The translations under genes were made by a program, and so were the position numbers. A stretch of DNA of 45,866 nucleotides, taken from positions 1-45,866 of the forward strand of contig JAJRQC010000015.1 in assembly GCA_024280455.1 (NCBI GenBank). The letters run 5' to 3'. Position 1 is the stretch's first letter, and the number at the start of each line of letters is the position of its first letter. Origin of the DNA: Deltaproteobacteria bacterium. GTDB lineage: Bacteria; Desulfobacterota; Desulfobulbia; Desulfobulbales; Desulfobulbaceae. Under the pieces are notes generated by a model. That model searched no databases and was not told the DNA's origin. It saw only the letters and a program-made list of their open reading frames with translations. This document shows, piece after piece, positions 37,203 through 44,598 of this stretch.

Positions 37203-37802
37203 ATGAGCGATGAATTTAAGCCCAGGATTCTGGGATTTCTCTGTAACTGGTGCTGTTATGCCGCTGCCGATGCGGCCGGGGTCTCACGGTTCCAGTATCC
37301 ACCCAACCTGAGAACCATCCGGGTCATGTGCACCGGACGGGTTGATCCGGCCTTTATCCTTCGCGGGTTCATTGAGGGTGCCGACGGCATCTTCACCGGC
37401 GGCTGACAACTCGGCGAATGCCATTACCAGGTTGGTAATTACGATGCAATGGGTGCGGACAGTCTGATCCGCAGAGTGTTGGAAGAAGTCGGTATAAAAA
37501 AAGAACGGTATGACCTGCAGTGGGCTTCCGCTGCCGAGGCCCCGCGCTTTGTGCAGTTGATCACCGAGTTCACCGATCAGATGAAAGAACTCGGTCCGCT
37601 CGGCAAGGCCGAAGGGCTGAGCCCGGAAGAGGTCAAGGAACACCTGGAAAAGGCTCTTGAGTTTGTCAGTGCTCAGAAGAGCCGGATCAGCTACGGCAAC
37701 GCGGCTAAAGCTGTCCGCAAGGACGGGGTCTGGACAAAGGATCATATAGATGAGATCATTAATACAAAAATGGCCAAAACTCTGGAGAAGGCCTTTGCCT
37801 GA
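37203..37802 (+). CDS. mvhD: Selenocysteine MvhD-like electron-transfer subunit
   Basis: The protein has 199 residues when UGA codon 68 (37404-37406) is read as Sec, in TGG-U-QLGECHYQVGN; other MvhD proteins have Cys here in a similar GG-C-x3-xCHY context. The [2Fe-2S] ligands include FLCNWCCY (Cys14, 17, 18) and MCTGRVDP (Cys43). MvhD links HdrA to a hydrogenase or formate dehydrogenase. It starts 3 bases after hdrA, so the two are co-translated. The C-terminal half is helical and charged and ends near a strong terminator. Confidence 0.92.
37423..37439 (+). promoter_or_regulatory. SECIS hairpin of mvhD
   Basis: ATTACCA-GGT-TGGTAAT is a perfect 7-base-pair stem with a GGU loop, starting 16 bases after the UGA. 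It is the third GGU-loop hairpin at a suitable distance from an in-frame UGA in this operon. Confidence 0.8.
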
Positions 37803-37826
37803 TTCTCAATACTTTTTCTTTTAGGT

Positions 37827-37866
37827 TAAAAAAGCCCGAGCATCCAGCGAGATGCCGGGCTTTTTT
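37827..37866 (+). terminator. Strong intrinsic terminator closing the Wood-Ljungdahl block
   Basis: AAAAAAGCCCG and CGGGCTTTTTT pair, extended inside by GCATC/GATGC across a bulged A, and the 3' arm ends in T6. It lies 25 bases after the mvhD stop. Confidence 0.9.
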
Positions 37867-37886
37867 CATGTTTTAGTTGAGGGCCC

Positions 37887-38090
37887 GTGCAGGATGTACC
37901 ACGTATACCATCTAAAACTATTCGTTGTCCATTGAAGAAGGCAGATAAAAAAAGTTGTCCGGTTTGCGGCGGCTCCGGACTGATCAGTTTTTTTCAGGGT
38001 GAGAGCCGTTTTCTGCTGACCATGGAAGAATGCCTGGAATGTAATGGAACCGGTTTGCGGCAGAAAAAAAAGAAAAAGAAAAAGAAATGA
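37887..38090 (+). CDS. Small zinc-ribbon (DnaJ-type CxxCxGxG) protein with poly-Lys tail
   Basis: The 67-residue protein has CPVCGGSG (24-31) and CLECNGTG (49-56), two halves of a DnaJ-like zinc-binding site, and then ends in eight lysines. It starts at GTG 37887 with GAGGG 4 bases upstream. It is probably a small zinc protein of unknown role. The Lys tract is coded by A8-G-A5-G-A5, with a slippery A_AAA_AAG at 38066-38072. The stop overlaps the next start (ATGA). Confidence 0.7.
   Translation: MQDVPRIPSKTIRCPLKKADKKSCPVCGGSGLISFFQGESRFLLTMEECLECNGTGLRQKKKKKKKK
38066..38072 (+). other. Slippery heptamer A_AAA_AAG
   Basis: In the zero frame the codons are AAA AAG preceded by A, the classic -1 frameshift site known from dnaX. 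A -1 shift here leads through a Lys-Glu linker into the next ORF without meeting a stop. Confidence 0.5.
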
Positions 38091-38284
38091 AGATTGAAAA
38101 TGATCCATGGGAGGCCATCGGAACTCTTGAAGAGGATGAGGCCATTCATGTCTTGACCAGACTCTATTCCCTGTATGAAAAGGATCTGGACGCAGGAAAG
38201 GATGATTCAGGGCCACGACTTTTTTTTCAACGGCTGGCCACAACCATTGAGCAGTGCAGGGAGTGCAACCTGAATCGGCGTTAA
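38087..38284 (+). CDS. Small acidic hypothetical protein
   Basis: The 65-residue protein includes NDPWEAIGTLEEDEAIHVLTRLYSLYEKDL and ends in TIEQCRECNLNRR. It is predicted helical and has no membrane segment. I recognise a general likeness to small deltaproteobacterial proteins but no known function. Its ATG overlaps the TGA of the zinc-ribbon gene by 4 bases and has only an A/G-rich tract upstream, so it is probably translated by coupling or as a frameshift fusion. Confidence 0.6.
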   Translation: MKIENDPWEAIGTLEEDEAIHVLTRLYSLYEKDLDAGKDDSGPRLFFQRLATTIEQCRECNLNRR

Positions 38285-38357
38285 CTGTTCATCCGGCAGA
38301 GGTTTTTTTTATTTTTTTTACGAGTCCGTCAGGTTTGACTTCGTGTCCGGAGGACGC

Positions 38358-38427
38358 GCGTCATTTCCGCGCTGAGCAAACGTCATCCCCGCGCTGAGCA
38401 AACGTCATCCCCGCGGAGGCGGGGATC
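38358..38427. repeat. Tandem GTCATCCCCG-type units
   Basis: Two 22-base units (38358-38379 and 38380-38401), CGTCAT-TCCGCGCTGAGCAAA with one or two differences, are followed by a third that continues as a full palindrome, CCCCGCGGAGGCGGGG. The first two look like truncated left halves amplified in tandem. Confidence 0.7.
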
Positions 38428-38497
38428 CATAACAAACATAAAGGAACTTCTGTGCTCCTGTCTTTACGGAAATGACGAAATGTTTGTAGCCGTGGCC

Positions 38498-38529
38498 GTC
38501 ATGCCCGAGTGCTGTTGTCGGGCATCCAG
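38498..38529. repeat. Palindromic repeat, second copy of the 5668 unit
   Basis: The 32 bases are identical to 5668-5699 except for one base (GCTG versus GTTG). Inner arms TGCCCGA and TCGGGCA form a hairpin. Confidence 0.75.
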
Positions 38530-38633
38530 AAGTCCACTTAATTGCCCCCTTTCAGGGTGCTTCCTGAGGCCTCCTGCTCTGCAGGAGGATCTTCACTTTT
38601 ACAAAACCATCAAATGAAGAAGCATTAAAAAAA

Positions 38634-39254
38634 ATGGAAATTCTTGTCTTTGAACAGAACGGATCCGGGGCCTACAAAGTCTCCGGGCTCAGGCAGTACG
38701 GCAGTCCCGAAGATACCTTCACCGTCATTACCATTGATCAGCAACTACCCAAATTTGTCGATGAACCCGAGAAGTATATTGATGCCGACATCAAGGCCGA
38801 TCTGGTTCTTGACTATCTAACCCATCCCGATCTTTCCCATTACCTGATTGAGGTCTGTAATACCAAAAAAATTCCTGTAATTGCCTCGGGCAAACATAGC
38901 GAACTGGCCTATACCCCCTTTACCTGCTGCGGTCTCGGCAAACATAAACGACTTGGCAGTTATGGCGAACATTTTGGCTTTCCCGAATACAAGGTCGAAC
39001 TTGACGGCGATTTAATTAAAAGTATCACTGTGGTTCGGGGAGCGCCATGCGGTGCCACCTGGGAGGCCTTTGCCGATGTCATCGGAACTCCCGTTGATGA
39101 GGCCCTGACCCTGCTGCCGCGCCTTGTCCAGTACCTGTGCATGGCAAATCCCAGCCGCTTTGACCCGATTACCGGCAAGAGTCCGGTCCACTTTGCCGGT
39201 CATGTCCACCATGCCGCCCTGAAAAAGGCGATCAGCCTGGCACAAGAAAGGTAA
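38634..39254 (+). CDS. DUF166 family protein
   Basis: The 206-residue protein matches DUF166: it begins MEILVFEQNGSGAYKV, has DLVLDYLTHPDL, a conserved FTCCGLGKH cysteine pair (about residues 96-104) and VVRGAPCGATWEA. The family is shared by archaea and some anaerobic bacteria and has no established function. The paired cysteines suggest a metal or redox site. A GAAGAAG sequence lies about 12 bases before the ATG. Confidence 0.85.
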   Translation: MEILVFEQNGSGAYKVSGLRQYGSPEDTFTVITIDQQLPKFVDEPEKYIDADIKADLVLDYLTHPDLSHYLIEVCNTKKIPVIASGKHSELAYTPFTCCGLGKHKRLGSYGEHFGFPEYKVELDGDLIKSITVVRGAPCGATWEAFADVIGTPVDEALTLLPRLVQYLCMANPSRFDPITGKSPVHFAGHVHHAALKKAISLAQER

Positions 39255-39370
39255 AAGCAGAGCTTCTTTTTCAGGGAACAATATGGTTATTATTTAAACC
39301 AGTATCCTTGTAATGTGCTCGAGTGGTCATTATAGTGACTAGCAAAGGAAAGCTAAAGGGAGGTATAGCC

Positions 39371-39634
39371 ATGCAGACAATTGAAACTTTTATTCCAATT
39401 ACTCAGGCCAAAGCCAAGCTTTTGGATATGGTAAGGCAGTTGCGCGATACGGACGACACCATAGCGATCACAAAAAATGGCGTTCCTGAAGCTGTTCTCT
39501 TGTCCATGAGGAAATTTGAAGGTTTATTAGAAACCATTGATATCCTGGCTGATCCTGAAATGATGAAGCAGCTTAAAGCTTCCGCAAATGATGTGAAAGC
39601 AGGCCGGTTAATAGATCTTGATGAGGCGTTTTAG
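39371..39634 (+). CDS. Phd/YefM-type antitoxin
   Basis: The 87-residue protein begins TFIPITQAKAKLLDMVRQLRDTDDTIAITKNGVPEAVLLS, the DNA-binding fold of Phd/YefM antitoxins, with an acidic C-terminal tail that would wrap the toxin. GGGAGGT lies 6 bases before the ATG at 39371; earlier in-frame starts lack this. Its stop TAG shares one base with the toxin start codon. Confidence 0.9.
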   Translation: MQTIETFIPITQAKAKLLDMVRQLRDTDDTIAITKNGVPEAVLLSMRKFEGLLETIDILADPEMMKQLKASANDVKAGRLIDLDEAF

Positions 39635-39957
39635 TGATCTATCAGGTTAAACTCACCTTTTTTGTAAATAGGGTCGCTAAAACATTCAACCCTGGGGTAA
39701 AAAAATCCGCGAAAGCTGCCCTGAAGGAACTTGCCGAGGATCCTTTTCTTGGTAAAGAATTACAGGCTGAATTAAGTGGATTCAGGTCGTATAAATTTCA
39801 GAGGTACCGGATTATTTTCAAAACCAATACCCGAGAAAAGATCATCATTGTCTGGGCCATCGGCCACCAGCGCGATATTTACGAAACCTTTAGTGAACAT
39901 CTTTTAAGTCTTTCACCTGAAGATGAAGAAGGGGAGATGCCTCCTTTGCAGGGTTAA
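39634..39957 (+). CDS. RelE/ParE-superfamily toxin
   Basis: The 107-residue protein begins at GTG. It shows the RelE-like pattern FNPGVKKSAKAALKELAEDPFLGKELQAELSGFRSYKFQRYRIIFK and IIVWAIGHQRDIYETF. Members cleave mRNA on the ribosome or poison gyrase; the Arg-rich RSYKFQRYRI strand fits an RNase toxin. The one-base overlap with the antitoxin suggests strict coupling. It could stabilise the repeat-rich region around it. Confidence 0.87.
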   Translation: MIYQVKLTFFVNRVAKTFNPGVKKSAKAALKELAEDPFLGKELQAELSGFRSYKFQRYRIIFKTNTREKIIIVWAIGHQRDIYETFSEHLLSLSPEDEEGEMPPLQG

Positions 39958-40141
39958 CTTGAGTGGAAGAATGTTTACTCGGGGAAATAAGAAAAAAGCA
40001 ATATTTCAAGACCTGACCCCGATTTCGATGACCCCGATTTCGACCCAAAATACTTGAGTGCCAAAGAAAAAGTCCTGATTACATGCTGCATGATTTCATC
40101 TCTTGAAACACGGCAGGATAATGGAGTTGATCAGCCAGTAA

Positions 40142-40166
40142 GTTGGGTTAAGGTACGAAACCCAAC
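40142..40166. repeat. REP palindrome, left flank of RAYT
   Basis: GTTGGGTT and AACCCAAC pair around the 9-base loop AAGGTACGA. It is the inverted counterpart of 40758-40782; loop match is 7 of 9 bases. Confidence 0.8.
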
Positions 40167-40190
40167 AACCCCATAACCCTATCCAACGCA

Positions 40191-40733
40191 ATGCAATATC
40201 GTCGTTGCTGAATATCAGGCGGAACATATTTTTTCACCGTTGTTGCCCATAACCGGCGACCATTTCTCGGTGAACCGGAAAACATAACCCTTCTTCGTTC
40301 CATATTCAGCGAGATAAAGGAACAACATCCCTTTAACATTGATGCCATTGTGATTTTGCCGGATCATATCCATTGCCTCTGGACAGTGCCCGAAAAGGAT
40401 TCCGATTATCCTATGCGCTGGCGGTTGATAAAAAGTGCGTTCACCAGGGAGTGCCGGTCAAAATACAAGGGAACACCGGAACAATCCAGGAAGAGGAAAA
40501 ACGAACAGGCCGTATGGCAGCGCCGTTTCTGGGAACATACGATACAATGCGGCAACGATTTCAGGCGGCATGTGGAGTATATCCATTACAACCCCGTCAA
40601 GCACAGGCTGGCTGCATTTCCCGCTGATTGGCCATTTACCAGTTTTCATCGGTATGTTAAGAAGGGCCTGTATCAGCCGGATTGGGGTGCGGGCGAAAAG
40701 ATGACATTGCCCTGTGATGTCGGCAGGGAATAG
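40191..40733 (+). pseudogene. REP-associated tyrosine transposase (RAYT), interrupted
   Basis: From ATG 40191 the frame reads MQYRRC-stop-ISGGTYFFTVVAHNRRPF and then runs openly for about 170 codons to TAG at 40731-40733. The HUH motif PDHIHC and the Y1 motif HYNPVKH are intact, as are the WQRRFWEHTI and SSFHRY-like segments. Only the TGA at 40209-40211 breaks it. An internal GTG at 40350 would give a 127-residue fragment beginning just before the HUH motif. RAYTs process single-stranded REP hairpins. A single recent nonsense mutation is the simplest reading. Confidence 0.85.
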
Positions 40734-40757
40734 ATTGCTTTGTTACAGCAGGCAATT

Positions 40758-40782
40758 GTTGGGTTTCGTCCCTCAACCCAAC
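40758..40782. repeat. REP palindrome, right flank of RAYT
   Basis: GTTGGGTT-TCGTCCCTC-AACCCAAC lies 25 bases after the RAYT stop, in opposite orientation to the left copy. Such inverted flanking is typical of REP-RAYT modules. Confidence 0.8.
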
Positions 40783-40933
40783 CTACATTTTTTCTATACG
40801 GGCACTCAATTTCAGGGGCATCGATTTTATCTTCGGCTCTACAACAGAATATAACTCCTGATATGGTTAACCGCGTCAAAAATAAATCATTTCCATTGCC
40901 TGATGAATTCAACGTATTGATAATGAAAAATAT

Positions 40934-42376
40934 ATGGCCAGAACAAAGATAATTGCAACCCTGGGACCGGCAACAGCTGATAAAGCCATTATTGAACGGC
41001 TGATACTGCTGGGGGTAAATGTATTCCGCCTTAACTTCAGTCATGGTGATCATGCCTTTCATGAACGGCTTATCCATGATGCGCGAGCCGTTGCAGAGGA
41101 GTTGAACCGGCCGATAGCCCTGCTTCAGGATATTTCCGGCCCCAAAATCCGGGTCCAGCCCATGGAACCGGTTCTCCTGGTTGATGGTGATCTGCTTCAT
41201 ATCTGGAAACGGAAACCGCCCGAGGGTGCCCAAAACTGCATTTCCATCAACTATCCAAAAATAATTGAAGGGGTTTCAGTCGGCGATCAGGTCTACTTTG
41301 CCGACGGAACCATTCGTTCAATCGTTAAGCAGCTGGATTCCGACAAGGTTACTGTACAAATTCTGACCGGAGGAAAGCTGACCACCGGCAAAGGCGTGAA
41401 CCTGCCACGGGGCCAGCTTGACCTGTCGGCGATCACCGCCAAAGATACAAAAGATATCCTTTTCGGCATCTCCAAAAAAATAGACATCATCGCACTTTCT
41501 TTTGTACAGTCAGCCGATGACATCCAGCTGGCCAAGGAACTTGTGCATGGGGAAGGGGAGGACATCCCTGTTTTTGCCAAGATCGAGAAAGGGGCGGCCC
41601 TGGATAATATAGAAGATATTATTGTTGAAGCCGATGGCCTGATGATTGCCAGGGGTGACCTGGGGGTTGAGATGGGGCCGTATGTTATACCGGTGGTCCA
41701 GAAACAGATCATTGAAAAGGCCAGGGAAAAGGGGCTGCCGGTGATCATTGCCACCCAGATGCTGATGTCGATGGTGTCCTCACCTTATCCCACCAGGGCG
41801 GAGGTCTCTGATATTGCCAATGCGGTCCTCGACGGTGCTGATGCGGTGATGTTATCTGATGAGACAACAATCGGGGATTACCCTGAAGAGGCGGTCATGG
41901 TTCTAGCCGACACCATAAACGAGACCGAAAAATTTTATCCCTGGTACCGGGAATTTGTTGAGATGCGGGACAACCGCAAGGCAATGGCGGCCGCCGCAGT
42001 TGCCCTTTCCCAGCGGATAGAGGTGTCGGCACTCGTCACCTTTACCGAGACCGGCCTGACCGCTCTGATGGTTGCCCGGCAACGGCCCGAGGTCAAGATT
42101 ATCGCTGTGACAAGTAATGAAAAGACCTACCGGAGACTGGCCGTTGTCTGGGGGGTGGAGCCGATTTTAGTCGCCAGAAAGTATGAGGACAGCGACAAGG
42201 CCATTCTGAATTTTTATAAAAGGGCGGTCAAAAATAAAAAAATCGATCCGGAAGAACCGTTTATCGTCACCATCAGCCGGCATTCAACAAAAACAGGGAC
42301 CACCAATGTGGTCCAGCTTGTCGACAAGCAGAGCATAAAAGAGCTGCAGAACCTGGCCTACAAGCCCAAAAAATAA
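40934..42376 (+). CDS. pyk: Pyruvate kinase
   Basis: The 480-residue enzyme makes pyruvate and ATP from phosphoenolpyruvate and ADP. Motifs are TLGPAT, FRLNFSHGD, FAKIEKG with the catalytic Lys, ARGDLGVEMG and ATQMLMSMV...PTRAEVSDIANAVLDGADAVMLSDETT. The last differs from the commoner SGET by an Asp. The ATG has no clear Shine-Dalgarno, and part of the upstream DNA derives from the RAYT module. An aldo/keto reductase follows 33 bases later, probably in the same operon. Confidence 0.95.
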   Translation: MARTKIIATLGPATADKAIIERLILLGVNVFRLNFSHGDHAFHERLIHDARAVAEELNRPIALLQDISGPKIRVQPMEPVLLVDGDLLHIWKRKPPEGAQNCISINYPKIIEGVSVGDQVYFADGTIRSIVKQLDSDKVTVQILTGGKLTTGKGVNLPRGQLDLSAITAKDTKDILFGISKKIDIIALSFVQSADDIQLAKELVHGEGEDIPVFAKIEKGAALDNIEDIIVEADGLMIARGDLGVEMGPYVIPVVQKQIIEKAREKGLPVIIATQMLMSMVSSPYPTRAEVSDIANAVLDGADAVMLSDETTIGDYPEEAVMVLADTINETEKFYPWYREFVEMRDNRKAMAAAAVALSQRIEVSALVTFTETGLTALMVARQRPEVKIIAVTSNEKTYRRLAVVWGVEPILVARKYEDSDKAILNFYKRAVKNKKIDPEEPFIVTISRHSTKTGTTNVVQLVDKQSIKELQNLAYKPKK

Positions 42377-42409
42377 CCTGATGATTATGGACGGATAAGG
42401 AGTCTGAGA

Positions 42410-43426
42410 ATGGAGTATCGATATATAGGTCGGAGTGGTCTGCGGGTGAGTCCTGTAGGTCTTGGAACCATGACCTTTGGTTCCATGTGCGACAAAAAAG
42501 AATCCTTTGCGATCATGGATAAGGCATATGATGCGGGGATTAACTTTTTTGATACCGCCGAAGTGTACCCGGTTCCACCACGGGCTGAAACCGCAGGCAT
42601 CACCGAGGAGATTGTCGGAGAATGGCTGCAGGGGAAATCCAGGGATTCGCTGATTATTGCCACCAAGGTTGCCGGTGCGGCCTCGGGCTGGTTTGTGCCG
42701 CCGATACGGGCAGGTCTAACCGCCATTGACGCCCACCATATTGTAAAGGGGGTTGAGGGCAGTCTGCGTCGATTGAGGTGTGAGTATATCGACCTCTACC
42801 AGATGCACTGGCCTGATACCGTTGTCCCCAGGGAAGAATCCATGGAGGCCTTTGACCGGCTGGTTCGTTCGGGCAAGGTTCGCTATTTGGGCACCTCCAA
42901 CGATACGGCCTACGGGACAACCAAGTCCAATATGATCGCCGAGCACAAAGGCTATAAGCGCTTTGAATCGATCCAGAATAATTTTTCTCTGCTCAACCGC
43001 CGGTTCTTGGATGAGATGGTCGAGATGTGCAGGAGAGAAAAAATATCCCTGCTGCCGTATTCACCTATGGCAGGCGGGGTGTTGTCGGGCAAGTACAATA
43101 TCGATCGGAGCGTGGCCGGCCGTTTTAATCAATACGGCAAAGACGATGACTCTAGAATCAGGGCCATGGTCAACCGGTTCATTAACGAGAAAACGATGGT
43201 CTCCACCTCCCGTTACATGGAGATAGCACAGGAGATCGGCATTTCTTCGGCAACCCTGGCCGTTGCCTGGAGTAAACAGTTTGACTTTGTCGCCTCCACC
43301 CTGATCGGGGTAACGACTGCCCGACAGCTGGACGACGTTCTTGCGGCAATTGATCTCGAGTTGTCCGAGGAAGTGCTACAGAAATGCGATGCAGTGCACA
43401 GTGAAATTTTGTATCCCATGGGGTAG
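42410..43426 (+). CDS. Aldo/keto reductase (YajO/Tas-like)
   Basis: The 338-residue TIM-barrel oxidoreductase starts MEYRYIGRSGLRVSPVGLGTMTFG. The catalytic set is visible as NFFDTAEVYP (Asp, Tyr), IIATKVAG (Lys) and LYQMHWPD (His). NADPH-binding residues lie near the GVTTARQLDDVLAAIDLELS end. The substrate is unknown. AAGGAG precedes the ATG. It follows pyk closely. Confidence 0.93.
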   Translation: MEYRYIGRSGLRVSPVGLGTMTFGSMCDKKESFAIMDKAYDAGINFFDTAEVYPVPPRAETAGITEEIVGEWLQGKSRDSLIIATKVAGAASGWFVPPIRAGLTAIDAHHIVKGVEGSLRRLRCEYIDLYQMHWPDTVVPREESMEAFDRLVRSGKVRYLGTSNDTAYGTTKSNMIAEHKGYKRFESIQNNFSLLNRRFLDEMVEMCRREKISLLPYSPMAGGVLSGKYNIDRSVAGRFNQYGKDDDSRIRAMVNRFINEKTMVSTSRYMEIAQEIGISSATLAVAWSKQFDFVASTLIGVTTARQLDDVLAAIDLELSEEVLQKCDAVHSEILYPMG

Positions 43427-43534
43427 CCCGCACTCTTTTATCTGAGGAGAATGGCGCAAAGCGCCTTGTGCTATACCGCGGCCTCGTGACATCACTCTGC
43501 GGTGCCATCTGGGTGTATTTGTCAGATGCGGGGT

Positions 43535-44059
43535 TCAGTACGGGGCCTGGCCGATGAAGTTGCCCGGCGGGTTGTAGTTGCAGACCCAGATCTGACCTTT
43601 GTCTGTACAGACAGCCATGCCACATCCTAGCTCTTTTGAATCCCTCCAGATCATCTGGGTGTAATGGCCGCATATTGCACCATTTCGACATTTTTTTGAC
43701 AGTGCATTGTAGTCATTTCCTTCCTGGGCCCAGCTGTCTGCTACATGACGGGCATTGATTTCCTGAACCTGCCGCTTGCCGTTGGACCATCGCACCGCGC
43801 TTGCCCAATAGAGGTTTTCACCATACCTGCCCGAGGGCCCATGGCGCATCCGGCAGCCTTTTTTTGCTAGTTTGATTGCCCTGTCCCGGGCATATTCAGC
43901 CAGAGAATCCGACCAGACCAGCGGGGCTATGCCCAGTTGATTACGAATTGTGTTATGGGCCGCAGTCATGCCCTGCATTTTCCCTGATTCTCCTGCGGTT
44001 GCCATGGTCGTACTCCAAAGGCAAAAGAAAAAAACCGGTACTATCAGCATGGATTTCAT
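43535..44059 (-). CDS. Secreted CAP/SCP-domain protein
   Basis: The protein has 174 residues from the preferred start (MKSMLIVPVFFFCLWSTTMATA, signal peptide). The CAP fold is shown by NTIRNQLGIAPLVWSDSLAEYA, GENLYW, GHYTQMIW and VCNYNPPGN, with six cysteines likely paired outside the cell. The His/Glu tetrad residues appear present. An upstream ATG at 44098 would add 13 residues before the signal peptide. It is the last gene of a minus-strand run after the GNAT gene. Confidence 0.88.
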   Translation of the reverse strand: MKSMLIVPVFFFCLWSTTMATAGESGKMQGMTAAHNTIRNQLGIAPLVWSDSLAEYARDRAIKLAKKGCRMRHGPSGRYGENLYWASAVRWSNGKRQVQEINARHVADSWAQEGNDYNALSKKCRNGAICGHYTQMIWRDSKELGCGMAVCTDKGQIWVCNYNPPGNFIGQAPY

Positions 44060-44114
44060 GGCGAATCTACTCGTGATTTTGGTTTGAAAGAGGGCCATGC
44101 AGTTGGATGAAAAA

Positions 44115-44597
44115 TTAACCGTGGGCGAGTTTTTCGAGTTCTTTACCTGTCAGCCGGTAGATGATCCACTCCTCCTGTGGTTGTGCGCCCAGGGATTCAT
44201 AAAATTCTCTTGCAGGGGTGTTCCAGTCAAGAACACTCCACTCAAAACGTCCGCATCCCCTGGTGACCGCTGTCTTTGCCAGGTATTTGAGCAGGGCCTT
44301 GCCGGCGCCGGAACTGCGGTATTCCGGTTCAATATAGAGATCTTCCAGATAGAGGCCCTGTTTACCAAGCCAGGTTGAGTAATTAAAAAAGTAGACCGCA
44401 AAACCGATGGGGGTATCGTTTATGGAACAGATCAGGCCGTGACCGGTTGCGTCATCACCAAACAGCGATTCCCGAATGTCCGATTCCGAGGCCAGCACCT
44501 CATGCTCCGCTTTTTCGTAGATGGCAAGGCTGGTGATAAAACCAAGGATGAGAGCGGCATCCTCAGGGGTCGCTTCACGGATTTGAAGATCAGCCAT
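44115..44597 (-). CDS. GNAT acetyltransferase, diamine/spermidine-type
   Basis: The 160-residue protein begins MADLQIREATPEDAALILGF. It contains the acetyl-CoA binding motif LYLEDLYIEPEYRSSGAGKALL and the FNYSTWLGK and EWSVLDWNTPAREFYESLGA signatures of SAT1-like diamine acetyltransferases, so a polyamine or thialysine-like substrate is plausible. The start at 44597 is chosen because the family fold begins there; it is one base from the end of the threonine aldolase gene. Confidence 0.88.
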   Translation of the reverse strand: MADLQIREATPEDAALILGFITSLAIYEKAEHEVLASESDIRESLFGDDATGHGLICSINDTPIGFAVYFFNYSTWLGKQGLYLEDLYIEPEYRSSGAGKALLKYLAKTAVTRGCGRFEWSVLDWNTPAREFYESLGAQPQEEWIIYRLTGKELEKLAHG

Positions 44598-44598
44598 C

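Larger units (their letters stand above)
38285..38633. other. 349-base repeat-rich intergenic region
   Basis: No gene is visible. It contains two T8 runs (around 38306-38320) without a clear stem, a tandem of the GTCATCCCCG repeat (38358-38427) and a single GTCATGCCCG unit (38498-38529). Confidence 0.6.

Noticed and set aside
39991-40176. Open frame of 61 codons (DPDFDDPDFDPKYLSAKEK...) between the toxin gene and the RAYT
   Set aside because: It has no good start codon, begins in a small tandem repeat and ends inside the REP palindrome; it may be a remnant but is not a supportable gene.
40209-40211. UGA in the transposase read as selenocysteine
   Set aside because: No Cys/Sec is expected at this family position and I see no GGU-loop hairpin in the next 40 bases; a nonsense mutation is simpler.
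40740-40952. Short ORF between the RAYT and pyk
   Set aside because: It runs through the REP palindrome and overlaps the pyk start; no recognisable domain.
43453-43465. GGCGC-AAA-GCGCC hairpin after the aldo/keto reductase as a terminator
   Set aside because: The stem is only 5 pairs and lacks a T-run; not enough to call.
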